From contig NW_024468915.1 of NCBI RefSeq assembly GCF_011745365.1, positions 2,644,653-2,708,652 on the forward strand: a stretch of 64,000 nucleotides of DNA, given 5' to 3'. The notes under the pieces are model-generated. The model was given only the letters and a program-made list of their open reading frames with translations, had not been told where the DNA came from and made no database searches. The DNA is from Cryphonectria parasitica EP155 (taxonomy: Eukaryota; Ascomycota; Sordariomycetes; Diaporthales; Cryphonectriaceae). Position numbers and translations under genes: made by a program. Below are positions 47,197 to 58,232 of the stretch, piece after piece (the first letter of the stretch is position 1; each line of letters begins with the position of its first letter).

Positions 47197-47515
47197 TGAA
47201 TCAGAACTAGGGTGCTATTGCTCTTGAAAGAAAAAGGAACAAACAGCTGCTAAAGCAATGAGCAAGAGCTTGTATAACTCAAGCGTGCCTGTGTAGATGA
47301 GAATAGCAAACTAAGGCTATACGAGCACAAGAACAGAGTGAAAAACCTGTCTTAGATCTGTTCAAAGGGTTCAAAATTGAAAAGAAGAGAAAGGATGCTT
47401 CATTGTTGCTTATAGCTAAAGAATTTGAAAAGTGAGTAGTATTCTTTATATGTATGAGGACCCCTGACCTACTGTACTCCACATCCCACGGACTACCACT
47501 CTGGCTACCACAATA
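47197..47515 (-). repeat. E3 5' LTR
   Basis: 319 bp; its terminal CA has become TA. Followed by the CTAT duplication and then by E1 RT sequence. Confidence 0.88.
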
Positions 47516-47519
47516 CTAT

Positions 47520-48593
47520 CTCGGATTTACAATCGAGCTAGGATGCATTAAGCTACAGAAAGACAAGATAGAAGCTGTTAGAAATTAGCTAGTTCTTAGG
47601 AATATCAGAGATATTAAGTCTTTTCTTGGATATATCAACTTCTACAAATAGTTCATTAAGAACTATAGCTGAATTGCATATTCTCTTACAAATCTTATCA
47701 AAAAGAAGCAGCTCTTCGAATAAACTTTCAAAGCATAAGAAGCTTTTGATGAAATTATCAAGCATATTATCTCAGAACTAGTTCTGTATAAAGTAGATCC
47801 TTACAAACTCTTTGAGATCGAAACCAATGTATTGAGATATGCACTCGGAGAACAACTTAGCTAGCAAGATGATTAAGAGTATCTAAGAATTATAAGCAAT
47901 TTCTTAAAGAAGTTGAATAGCTTAGAAATCAACTACAGAATCCTTAATCAGAAATTTATAGCAATAGTGAAAGTCTTTGAGAAGTAGCAATACTATTTTA
48001 TTAGCATATAATATCTAATTATAATTTATTCGGATTATAAGAATCTAACTATATTTATAACAATTAAAATTTTGAATAAGTAACAAATTAGATAGGCAGA
48101 ATTTCTTTTACAATTCAACTTTAAAATTGTATACTGCAAAAGCTCAGAAAACGAATAAGCAGATGCTCTCAGCAAAAGATTAGACTATCAAGATGCAGAT
48201 TCCTCGAATATGCAGAATATCTTTGCTTAAGATAAATCAGGAAATCTTATTAATGTATATAGAGAACTGAATACTGCTCTCAAGATCGGATTCTTGGAAA
48301 GGAATTCAGAATCAATAACTTCGAACGAATAAGACAACTATATTAAGAATGTATATAATGCATCAGCATATAAGCATTAGAGAATCAGAGCAACTTATAA
48401 ATGCATTAAAAGATACTGAAATCTATCAGATCTTAGGAAAAGAATTGAAAGCATTCTATAATAATGCAATAGCTGCAAAAAGAATAAAGCAGAAAGATAT
48501 AAGCTTTATAAACTACTGTATTTCTTATTAGTATTTATAACTGTTTAGCAATCTATTAGTTTAGATTTTATTATTAAGCTATTTCTCTTATAA
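47520..48593 (+). pseudogene. E1 pol remnant: RT end, RNase H, integrase start
   Basis: Continues E1 from 27584: LGFTIELGCIKLQKDKIEA, SFLGYINFYK, then RNase H (FEIETNVLRYALGEQL, the DALSKR end) and the integrase zinc-binding region up to E2. Many TAA/TAG. The same protein is readable with fewer stops in E2 at 50985-52000, minus strand. Confidence 0.85.
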
Positions 48594-48598
48594 GAACT

Positions 48599-49064
48599 TG
48601 TAATGAGCACTGCAGTAATCCGAAGATTCCTAAGTACACGAAGGGGTTTATGCTAACAAGAGCGGTGTCAAAGTGTTAAGTCCTTGAATACGGAACTGTA
48701 CAAGTCCTAATAAGCGATGCAAGTATTCACTGCCTTTGGGGCTATCAGAGTAGAGAGTAATCTGATACTTAGATTGACAACTGAAGAGCTATGTACGAGA
48801 TCTATCTAATGGGAATGAACGTGTTCTTATATATCCCGCTCTTCAGTTCTGTTGGTAATGTTGGTTGTTGGATCCCTTGGATCACCTGGGTAATCCAACT
48901 GATCCGGATCACCATGGATCAGCTACTGATCTATCCTGATCCTGTAATTCTAATCCTTGCTTATGTAAGCCTTAGTCTTTGAAATGTTGAATCCTTCTCT
49001 GTCTTTCCAAACAGTTGTTCCGGATGTTCTGGCTGGTGATCTGCATGTTGGATGGATTATAATA
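48599..49064 (-). repeat. E2 3' LTR
   Basis: 466 bp; terminal CA changed to TA. Differences from the partner at 55594-56059 that I compared are transitions. Confidence 0.92.
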
Positions 49065-49156
49065 TCATCTCCCTTCTATTGATCGTTGTTTCTAACGATC
49101 TTCCATAAGTTTCCTAGCAAGTTATTTGCATACATGATCATGCCTTTCTAATCGAG

Positions 49157-49803
49157 ATGTTGAATAGAGTTAACAAATTGCATTCTAGTTGTTCAGTGAA
49201 AACTCAAGAGCGTTATCATCTTGCTGAGCTTATTTCTGCTTTTAGCGTTGAAATGTCTGCTTGTGCTTATTGTTAGGAGACGGGGGCTTTCTATTGTTTC
49301 GCTGAAAACTCTTCTTATTATGGGGAGTGTGTTTCTCTGGATCAAAGCTGTGATACTGGTTGTTTCTCAGCTTCTGCTGATTAGTTTCTTTGTTCCTTGG
49401 TATTCTTTGTAGTTACTGATTTTCCTCTTCAGCAGGGCGTTTGATTCGTGAAAAGTGCAAGATTTTGAGCGAGAAGGCTGAGGCAGAGTCAGCAAACGCT
49501 GCTGCTCTACAAGCTTTGCTGGCATTATAGGCTCGTCTTGATCGTATACGGAAACAGCGAAAGCTATTGGAGGAACGTGCTGCAGAAATGATTCGTTATA
49601 GCTTCAATTCCTTAAAGGGGTTTGCTGATGAAGAGGATTGCAGTCTTCATAAAGAGAAGACTTGCCTGATGTCTCAGGAACATCTTGAGATTATTGACTG
49701 GAGTTCCTTAGCTCTTGATTCTAGCGTATCTAGTTAGCCTTCCCTTCTGGAGAGTGAAACTGCAGCGCCTGATTCTCGCTCCGGAGCGGAGAGGTTGTCT
49801 TAG
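49157..49803 (+). pseudogene. E2 antisense gene remnant: Cys-cluster plus helical protein
   Basis: Opposite to E2 pol. Exon-like frame 1 from ATG 49157 (MLNRVNKLHSSCSVKTQERY...) contains CAYC, then C-x7 to C, a Tyr where Cys is expected, GEC and SC: C-x2-C-x7-C-x7-[Y]-x2-C-x6-C. Frame 2, 49438-49803, is a charged helix (LIREKCKILSEKAEAESANA, ARLDRIRKQRKLLEERAAEM) ending SGAERLS and TAG. A small intron between about 49400 and 49436 would join them. Only a few TAG (former CAG) and one Cys-to-Tyr break it. Its stop (49801-49803) overlaps by two bases the pol stop on the other strand (49802-49800). Function unknown; see the E5 counterpart. Confidence 0.65.
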
Positions 49804-52800
49804 GTGCTGGTTTTCTTTTTCCAATATTCAGCTACTTTTTCTTGAGCATTTTTAATGTTTTTCTGCAATTCCCAAGAATTTTCGCTTGCTGGGTATTCTT
49901 TCCATTTGATGAGATATTCCCTTGTATTATCCGTGCTTCTGTGCTTGAGAATCTTTTCTACCTCGTACTCTGATTCATTATTTTCCACTTCTGCTGTATT
50001 GTTTGTTAGTGTTTCCTGTGCTGCTAGCTCCAGTAGTAAGATATGAAAAACCGGATATATTCTCATCCCATAAGATAATGCTAATTCATAATTAACTGAA
50101 GAGATTTGTTATAAGATTTTGAATAATTCTAACTTCTTATAATCAAGCTTGTTGCTAGATCTAGTTGTTTTAATGTTTTTTCGAAGTAGATAAACCTTAT
50201 CTTCCTTCTGTAGGATTGGTTTCTCAATCCTTTTGGAGTTTGTATACTGCATTATTCATTCCTGAACAAATTGTAATTCTGATCGGAATTCCTCCTGAAC
50301 TTTCTTGATCTTCTTAACTCTTTTGTTTGCAGCTTCTGCATCTGCTTCAAGCAGTGCTTCGTAATAAGCTGTTGGATTGTATCTGTAGAGCATGAAGAAT
50401 AATAATCTCTTTATCATACTTGTGTTTGCGCTATTATAAGCGAACTGTATGAGAAGCAACAGGTTGACTTAGTTGTTCTATTCCTGATTGATATAGTATT
50501 GAAGATATTATTCGATAATCTGATTTATTCTTTCTATCTATTCATCTGTCTGCAGATGAAATGCTATAGATATTCTATAGTGTATTCCAAGCTGTTTTAT
50601 GAGTAAAATCCAAAATTTTGAGTTGAACTTCCTATCTCTATTAGAGATCACTTCTTCTGATATGCTATAGTTAGCAATAATCATTCTGAGGAATGCATAT
50701 GCGAGTTTCTCTGCTATACTGCTTTCCTTATAAGAGAGAAAATAAGTATACTTGCTCAGTTTGCAAACTACTACTAGAATGCTATTGTATTGCATCTTAG
50801 TTAAGAGTTCTCGTAAGAAAGGTAGCTTAATAATGAAGTTTAGATTAATGGATTGCTAAATAGTTATAGATACTAGTAAGAGATGCAGTAGTTTGTAAGG
50901 CTTGTATCTTTCTGCCTTGTTCTTCTTGCAGCTATTGCATTGTTATAGGATGTTCTCAATTCTTTTCCTAAGATCTGGTAGGTTTTAGTATCTTTTAATG
51001 CATTTGTAGATTGCTCTAACTCTCTGGTATCCGTATGCTGATGCATTGTATATATTCTTGATATAGTTGTTTTGTTCGTTTGAAGTTATTAATTCTGGAT
51101 CCTTTTTCAAGAATCCAATTCTGAAAGCAGCATTCAGTTCTTTATATATATTAACAAGATTTTCCAACTCATCTTGGACGAAGATGTTCTGTATATTCGA
51201 GGAATCTGCATCTCGATGATCTGATCTTCTGCTGAGAGCGTCTGCTTGTTCGTTCTCCGAGTCTTTGCAGTGCACAATCTTGAAGTTGAATTGTGAGAGG
51301 AATTCTGCCTATCTGACTTGTTACTTGTTCAAAATCTTGGTTGTTATGAACGTAGTTAGATTCTTGTAATCCGAGTGAATTATGATTGGATGTTGTGCGC
51401 TAATGAGATAGTATTGCTATTCCTCAAAGGCTTTTACTATTGCTATAAGTTTCTAATTAGGGATTCTGTAGTTGATTTCCGAGCTATTCAACTTCTTTGA
51501 GAAGTTGCTTACAATCCTTAGATATTCTTAGTTATCTCGCTAACCGAGTTATTCTCTGAATGCATATTCTAATGCATTAGTTTCAATTTCAAAGAGTTTG
51601 TAGGGGTCTGCTTCATATAGAACTAGCTCTGAAGTAATGTACTTGATAATCTCATTAAAAGCTTCTTGTGCCTTGAAGGTTCATTCGAAAGGCTGTTCTT
51701 TTTTAGTAAGATTTGTAAGGGGGTATACAATTCAGCTGTAGTTCTTAATAAACTGCTTGTAGAAGTTGATATATCCGAGGAAAGATCTAACATCTCTGAC
51801 GTTCCTAGGAACTGGCTAATTCCTGATAGCTTCTATCTTGTTTTTCTGTAGCTTAATGCATTCTGGCTTGATTGTGAATCCGAGATAGTTAATCTTTTGT
51901 ATATAAAAGTAACTCTTTGCAGATTTTATAAGGAGTTTTGCGTTTTGGAGCGTTTGCAATACTGTTTTCACATGTTTCTTGTATTCTTCAAGTATTCAAG
52001 AGTAGATAAGAATGTTGTTAAGGTAGGCAATGATGAACTGATCTAGATACTTGTATAGAATATAATTAATCATTTCTTAGAACAAAGCTGGGATATTTGT
52101 TAAATTAAAGAGTATAATCAAATATTCGTAGTATTCATAGCGTGTTCTGAAAGCAGTTTTCCATTCTTTTCCTTCTTTTATTCTAATTAGATTATAAGCT
52201 TCTTTTAGATTCAGAACTGTGAACTACTGTACTTCTTGCAGCTTATCTTGTAATTCCTTGATAAGTAGTAATGAATATCAGTTTTTGATTATAATATTAT
52301 TGAGTTGCTTGTAATTAATACATAGTCTAAGCTTGCTATTCTTCTTGGGTACAAACAGGATAGGGTATTCTGCTGGTAATTGCAATGATCGTATATATTT
52401 CTTTTTGAGATTCTCATTGAGATACTTTCTGAGTGCTTCTAGTTGTGCTTAATCTAATCTATAGATGAGGAAGAATTTGGGCTGTTTTCCTTCTTGTAGC
52501 GGGATCTCGTAGTTGTATAAGCTGTGTTCTAGCAATCCTGTATCCAATTCTTTCTGAAATAGTTTCTTGAACTTGTGATATTCTTGTGATATATTCGCAA
52601 GTATTAGTTCTGATTCTTGTGCTGTTTCTGCTATCTGGAGGAATAGTAGGTACTGTTGGGCGTGCTTCTTTTCTGATAGCGTTTTTAAGAGCTTTAAGCG
52701 TTCGCTCCGGGCTGGACCGAGTGCTCGAGGGCCTGGTTTCGAGGTTTTTCCTGTATGGTTTCACAATTCACATTCTGAAGCTTTTCTTTGTCGCTTTGGA

Positions 52801-53000
52801 GCGGACTAACTTGCTGAGAGCCTTGCTTCCGTTGTTTTGCTAACCTATTAGCACTCTAGCACTGTTTGGATTCGCTTATCACTAGATTCTTCTCCTTGAA
52901 CTGCTAGCCCTGCTGACTTAAAAGTATGTATGAAGTTGTCTGAAGCTTCTTTTCCCAAGTGTTCTTCAATAACTAGCTTCGATCCTGCATCGTTGATTGC
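49800..53000 (-). pseudogene. E2 pol remnant: RT to chromodomain
   Basis: Minus-strand blocks: RT near 52080-51985 (AYLNNILIY, catalytic Asp pair lost), RNase H and linker 51275-50985 (FKIVHCKDSENEQADALSRR), integrase core 50795-50538 (MQYNSILVVVCKLSKYTYFL, VISNRDRKFNSKFW), and a chromodomain 50066-49800 (YEVEKILKHRSTDNTREYL, IKWKEYPASENSWEL). Stops at former Gln/Trp codons. The chromodomain frame itself is open and ends at TAA 49802-49800. Confidence 0.88.
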
Positions 53001-54480
53001 AATTATCTCCCTGGGTACAGCTTATTCCTATAAGATCTGGCTAGTAGTTTAATCGATTCGAGGATTATGCTTCTTAAGCTATGAAAGCTCTATAATCAGC
53101 TTATAATATGCTGTATCTGTGATATTAAAAGAAGCTCTGATTATACATTCTTGAATCAAGATAGATAGATAATTAGTCTTCTTATTGATTATTTCTTGGT
53201 TATATGCAACAGATTGTTCTTCTATAGTGCTGAGAGTATATAAGCATTTCTTTCATCTTTATTGTAGTTGTGCCTGATTGATAATGTATAGGGATATGAA
53301 GTTTCCCTGAGCGCTACTGTTCAATAGTGCGCTGTACTTATATCCTTGAATATATATATCAAACTTAATATAAGCGTAATCTATTCAAGAAGCTTTATAT
53401 AGGAATCATTCCGATCTAATCGTCTGCAGTCTCTTTACAAGCAATCCTGTTCTTTTGAGTTCGTTAAGAACTGTCTGTTCTTCTGAGCTTGTTTTGCTGT
53501 TTCTTAAGCAAGCTTTTTAGCTTGCTTTTGTTCATATTATTATTATTCCTGATCTTTCTTCTATTGATGCTAGTTGCAAATCTTGTTATTGATGTGAATT
53601 ATGCAGAGCATTGTTTTGCACTGCTATCATTTTATTTCCTTATTTACGCATTGTATAGGGCAATTATCTGATAGTTCGATATATGCATTGTAGTATTGCT
53701 TATTGAAAATCTCTCTGAAGCGGAGTTCCTGTTCTTTAACAGCCTGAAGGATTTGTTCTAGTTTTCTGATGGGGAATCATTTATGCTGCACTTTATCCGA
53801 AAAATGCATTCTGCAGCTATAATAGATGCAGAAGATTCAAGTTAGTTCGTAATGTAGATTGTGAAGTAAGCTAATCCGAGAATCCTTATCTTCTTATGTT
53901 TCGATATTCTGCAAGAGGATGCAGATAAAGAGCTCTTCCAATTCTATTCCATAAACGAGATATTCAATCTATGTTGTTTTCTTATTCCATCCAATACTGA
54001 AGAGAAACCTTCCTTTAGGCTTGTTAAGCATGTTGTTTGCAGGAAGCTTCTGCAAGCTGCTAGGTTGTTTGCTCTAGCTTAATCCTTCTGTTGCTTGAGA
54101 AGCGTTTTCCATGTTGCTTAGATGTTTATATCAGTAGCTAAGAGGGTATCATCCCTTATTCATATTCCTGATCATAGTGCTTGGCATAAGCGATGAAGAA
54201 TGTTGAAGGATATCGTTGCTAAACTCTTCTTCCAATGCTTGGATACTCCATCCCACGATATCAGAGCAGTCCAAGTTGCTACTTGTAAGGATGCTAAGCG
54301 TATACTCTTGCTCTGCTGTTGCTATTTATCTGCAGCGCTGAGGCTTCTGAGGGAACTATTCTGAATCTTTCTTACTCAAGAGATGTATTAAGCAGTTATC
54401 ATTATAGCAGAATGTCCAGCTGAGACTTCTGTAATTAACAGAGTTCAATACTTGCTCCAAAGGAGTGTTTTTGCTCAGTT
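53001..54480 (-). pseudogene. E2 gag-pol junction / protease region remnant
   Basis: Between recognisable gag and RT. Broken frame; protease motif not identified with certainty. The colinear region in E1 (25000-27000) is more decayed. Confidence 0.5.
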
Positions 54481-55593
54481 GATTAGGTTCCTATCGTTGA
54501 GCAACATTTATCTAGCATTCTTTCTGAACTAGTTGCTATTTGTTCTTCCGGGATTGATAGCAGTTGTATGCAATATGTTCTTATTTGTTACAGTTATAGC
54601 AAGTAATGCTATTCCTCTTGCTATACTGCTTATTAGCAGCATCGAGTTCCATGGAATCGGTATGCATAGTGCTGCTCTGAGCTGTACTGCTATATCAACT
54701 GCTATTCTTATTTTGGAGTTTCTTGCTCGTATTAGCTGGAAACCTCCAAGTCTAGCTTCCTCCCTTCTTGAACTTCTCCATTCATCGTTCATACAGATAG
54801 TTATCAATGCGAATAGCTTAATTAAAGAACATCGCGAAGTTCTCCAGCTAATCCTGCTTGGAGATTTCATCTTTAATATCATCCTTGAGTCCCTTATAAT
54901 AGTATTTCATGAGATTCTTATCTTCTTATGAAAGTTGCGCTAAGAGTTGCTTGAATCTAACTATATAAGCAGAAGCTGATTTGATCTGCTTGAAGTTCAT
55001 AAGCTGCTAAGCTGTAGTGCATTCTTCGTTAGAATTACCAAAGATTTCCTTGAAAGCTTTCTCGAAGCTCTCAAAGGAATTGAACATGTTCTTGATACTC
55101 TGGATACGTGCATTGGGATTATCCTGATGCTCCAAGTAGTTGCATAGAGAAGGCTTGTATCAGATAAGAGCATCTTTTTCGAAACGAGTTCCTGCAAGAA
55201 TAACTTTCTCGGATTCCTTAGTAAACTGAGTTTCGTAATGCAGGAAATATGCTCTGCAGTAAATAAGGAACCCATGCAGCGTTTTCTGATTGCCATCGTA
55301 TATAGCGGATTTGTTCATCTTGTATGCCTTTCCAGCACTACTAGTAACTGCAGAGATGGACTGCACCTGCTAAGCCTGTTAAGCTAGCTAGGCCTGCTAG
55401 TTAGCGATGGTAGCGCTCTGAGCCTGCTGTTATTCGCGCAGATCCTGGATACGCTGAATGAGCTGGTATACCTGATTAACCAGTTCTTCCTGAGTAGGAG
55501 CATGCAAGAACGAAGGGGTTCCTGGAGAAGCTATCGTATTCTGTATTGCTCAAGAGATAATACTGAATCGTTCTTGAACAAGAATTATCAAAA
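54481..55593 (-). pseudogene. E2 gag remnant
   Basis: Contains MQSISAVTSSAGKAYKMNKS, LHGFLIYCRAYFLHYETQF and a near-complete zinc knuckle CYNCNK..EHIAYNC, colinear with the E1 gag but with fewer changes. A few TAG/TAA interrupt it. Confidence 0.82.
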
Positions 55594-56059
55594 TGTAATG
55601 AGCACTGTAGTAATCCGAAGATTCCTAAGTATACAAAGGGATTTATGCTAACAAGAATGATATCAAAGTATCAAGTTCTTGAATACGGAACTATACAAAT
55701 CCTAATAAGCGATGCAAGTATTCACTGCCTTTGGAGCTATCAGAGTAGAGAGTAATCTGATACTTAGATTAACAACTGAAGAGCTATATACGAGATCTAT
55801 CTAATGGGAATGAATGTGTTCTTATATATCCCGCTCTTCAGTTCTGTTGGTAATGTTAGTTGTTGGATTCCTTGGATTACCTGGATAATCCAACTGATCC
55901 GGATCACCATGGATCAGCCACTGATCCATCCTGATTCTATAACCCTAACTCTTGCTTATGTAAGCCTTAGTCTTTGAGATGTTGGATCCTTCCCTGTCTT
56001 TCCGGACAGTTGTTCCGGGTGTTCTGGCTGGTGACTTGCATGTTGGATGGGTCATAACA
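55594..56059 (-). repeat. E2 5' LTR
   Basis: 466 bp; on the minus strand begins TGTTATGACCC, as does the E1 LTR, then an unrelated-looking U3 with a GATATATAAG TATA-like box, then the conserved R/U5 part. Confidence 0.92.
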
Positions 56060-56064
56060 GAACT

Positions 56065-57070
56065 CTTAATTAAGATGCAATATAATAGCATTCTAGTAGT
56101 AGTTTGCAAACTGAGTAAGTATGCTTACTTTCTCTTTTATAAGGAAAGCAGTATAGCAGAAGAACTTGCATATGCATTCCTCAGAATAATCATTGCTAAT
56201 CATAGTATGCTAGAAAAAGTAATCTCTGATAGAGATAGAAAGTTTAACTCGAAATTTTGAACTTTGCTTATAAAACAGCTTGGAATATACTACAGAATAT
56301 TCACAGTATTTCATTTACAAACAGATGAACAAATAGAAAGAATGAATTAAGTTATCAAATAGTATTTTCAATACTATATTAATCAGAAATAGAATAACTG
56401 AATTAATCTATTACTTCTTGTATAGTTTGCTTATAATAGCATAGATATAAGCATAATAAAGAAATTGCTATTCTTTATACTCTATAGATATAATCCAATA
56501 ACTTATTACGAAGCACTACTAGAAGCAGATATAGAAGCTGCAGATAAAAAGATTAAGAAAATCAAGAAAGTTCAGAAGGAATTCCAATCAGAATTATAAT
56601 TCATTTGAGAATGAATAATGCAGTATGCAAACTCCAAAAGAATTGAGAAACCAATCCTACAGAAGGAAGATAAAGTATATCTACTTCGGAAAAACATTAA
56701 AACGATCAAGCTCAGCAACAAACTTGATTATAAAAAACTGAAACTCTTTAAAATCTTGCAACAAATCTCCTCAGTTAATTACGAGTTAGCATTATCTCAT
56801 AGAATGAAAATACATCCAGTCTTCTACATTTCATTGCTGAAATCAGCAGCACAGAAAATACTAATAAACAATACAGCAGAAGTGGAAAACAATGAATCAG
56901 AGTATAAGATAGAGAAGATTCTTAAGCATAGAAGCACAGATAATACAAAGGAATATCTTATCAAATGGAAAGATTACTTAGCAAGCAAAAATTCTTGAGA
57001 GCTGCAGAAAAACGTTAAAAATGCTTAAAAAAGAGTAGCTGAATATTGGAAAAGAGAAATCAGCACTTAA
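56065..57070 (+). pseudogene. E1 integrase core and chromodomain remnant
   Basis: Resumes E1 after E2: MQYNSILVVVCKLSKYAYFL, VISDRDRKFNSKF, then YKIEKILKHRSTDNTKEYL with IKWKDYLASKNS, a chromodomain almost the same as in E2. Ends at TAA 57068-57070. Confidence 0.87.
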
Positions 57071-57765
57071 GACGATTGCTCCGTCCCGAACCGAGATCCA
57101 GAGCTCTTAGAGGTCTCATTCTCCAGGAAACCCAACTAATCTACTACTATATTCCCTACATCCACGGAATTCCAATCAAAACTCTCAAAAGAAGAATCTT
57201 CAACAACTATAGCAGATTCCTCTGCAATTACAGAACGAACTCCGGTAGCAATGCAAGCCCGCTTCTCCGCCTTCATCCTTTCCAACTCCTTCACATTATT
57301 AATGCTTCAACAAACAGCACATATCATCTTTTCATACTACATTCTTTTCTGCTTATACAGCTTAAGAAGTTTAGCATTCAGCTCAGCAGCTTCCTCTTTA
57401 ATTGCTTTCATCTTTGCTTTCAAGCAATAGTATTAAGCAATTATACAATTCAATTATGCAGACGTTAAGCTACGAATATTGCAATTCGATAAACTCAGAT
57501 GCATGTAGGTTTGATAATAGGAAGATTCGAACTCAGCAATCTTGCATTCAGCTGAAAGATTATAATCTTCGCAGTATAAGCAAGGCATGAGCGAAAGAGA
57601 ACTGAAGATGGCTACGGTAGAAAGAAGGGATGATTTCTGCGAAGAACGAGAATAAGGCTTAGCAATACGATGAGAACTGACTCTATTCAACATTTCGATT
57701 AGGAAGGCAAGATCACGAACGGAAGATTTGCTAGAATACTTATGAAAGATCGTTGGGGATAACAA
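57067..57765 (-). pseudogene. E1 antisense gene remnant: Cys-cluster plus helical protein
   Basis: Opposite to E1 pol, between its stop and the 3' LTR. The first part (57765-57454) has MLNRV, then MPCLYC, C after 8 residues, and SSYYQTY..NC, i.e. C-x2-C-x8-C-x9-[Y]-x2-[Y]-x7-C, with two Tyr where Cys is expected (TGY to TAY, the RIP change). The second part is charged and helical (KMKAIKEEAAELNAKLLKLY, ELERMKAEKRA) and ends GTEQSS with TAA 57069-57067, overlapping by two bases the pol TAA. Same layout as in E2, but with clearly different sequence. Function unknown. Confidence 0.62.
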
Positions 57766-57783
57766 CTGATAGGAGGGAGATGA

Positions 57784-58227
57784 TGTTATAACTCATCTAA
57801 TATGCAGATCACAGAACAGATTACGAGTAACAGGGATCAGATATCAAGGATTCAATATTCTAACAAAGCATCGATTATATAACTCAGGGTTAGAGTTATT
57901 AGCGGATAGATACAGTCGATATCTATTCCGTTGATGAAGGAATCGATGGAGTTAATATCAATCCTATCTATTCGGACTAAAGAATCAAGTATATGAAGAT
58001 TTACATTTCCTACTGTTAGATAGACTTTCTTTAGAAAGTTCTTTAGTTGTTAATCTAAGTATTCAGTTTCATATACTGAGTAGCCCCAAAGGCAGTGAAT
58101 ACTTGCATCGCTTATTAAGGACTTGTACGGTTCCGTATTCAAGAACTTGATACTTGATACCGCTCTTGTTAGCATAAACCCCCTTTGTATACTTTGGAAT
58201 CTTCGGATTGCTGCAGTGCTTATTACA
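57784..58227 (+). repeat. E1 3' LTR
   Basis: 444 bp partner of 23429-23872, same ends, followed by AATTC. Confidence 0.93.
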
Positions 58228-58232
58228 AATTC

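Larger units (their letters stand above)
27585..47515 (-). mobile_element. E3: RIP-degraded Ty3/Gypsy element (family B) inserted in E1 pol
   Basis: Flanked by 319 bp LTRs (27585-27903 and 47197-47515) and a 4 bp duplication CTAT (27581-27584, 47516-47519); removing the element restores the E1 RT frame. The LTR carries a TATATAAA-like box when read on the minus strand, and pol fragments are also on the minus strand, so the 5' LTR is the right-hand copy. Excluding E5 and the solo LTR, the internal part is about 11.7 kb, long for one Gypsy element, so further undetected insertions are possible. Confidence 0.85.
48599..56059 (-). mobile_element. E2: RIP-degraded family A chromovirus inserted in E1 integrase
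   Basis: 7,461 bp, 466 bp LTRs, target-site duplication GAACT at 48594-48598 and 56060-56064. Opposite in direction to E1, of the same family by gag-pol sequence. Less mutated than E1, so probably younger or RIPed once. Gag is at the right, pol in the middle, and an antisense (+ strand) gene between pol and its 3' LTR at the left. Confidence 0.93.
23429..58227 (+). mobile_element. E1: RIP-degraded Ty3/Gypsy chromovirus (family A), split by two later insertions
   Basis: Bounded by 444 bp direct LTRs (TG..CA) and a 5 bp target-site duplication AATTC at 23424-23428 and 58228-58232. After removing E3 (27585-47515 plus its 4 bp TSD) and E2 (48599-56059 plus its 5 bp TSD), about 7.4 kb remains, matching the 7.46 kb of E2. 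Order gag, protease/RT, RNase H, integrase, chromodomain on the + strand. Reading frames are peppered with TAA/TAG at former Gln/Trp codons. The reading frame across the E3 and E2 sites rejoins correctly (RT 'INY' + 'LGFTI'; integrase into 'MQYNSILVVVCKLSKY'). Non-functional. Confidence 0.93.
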
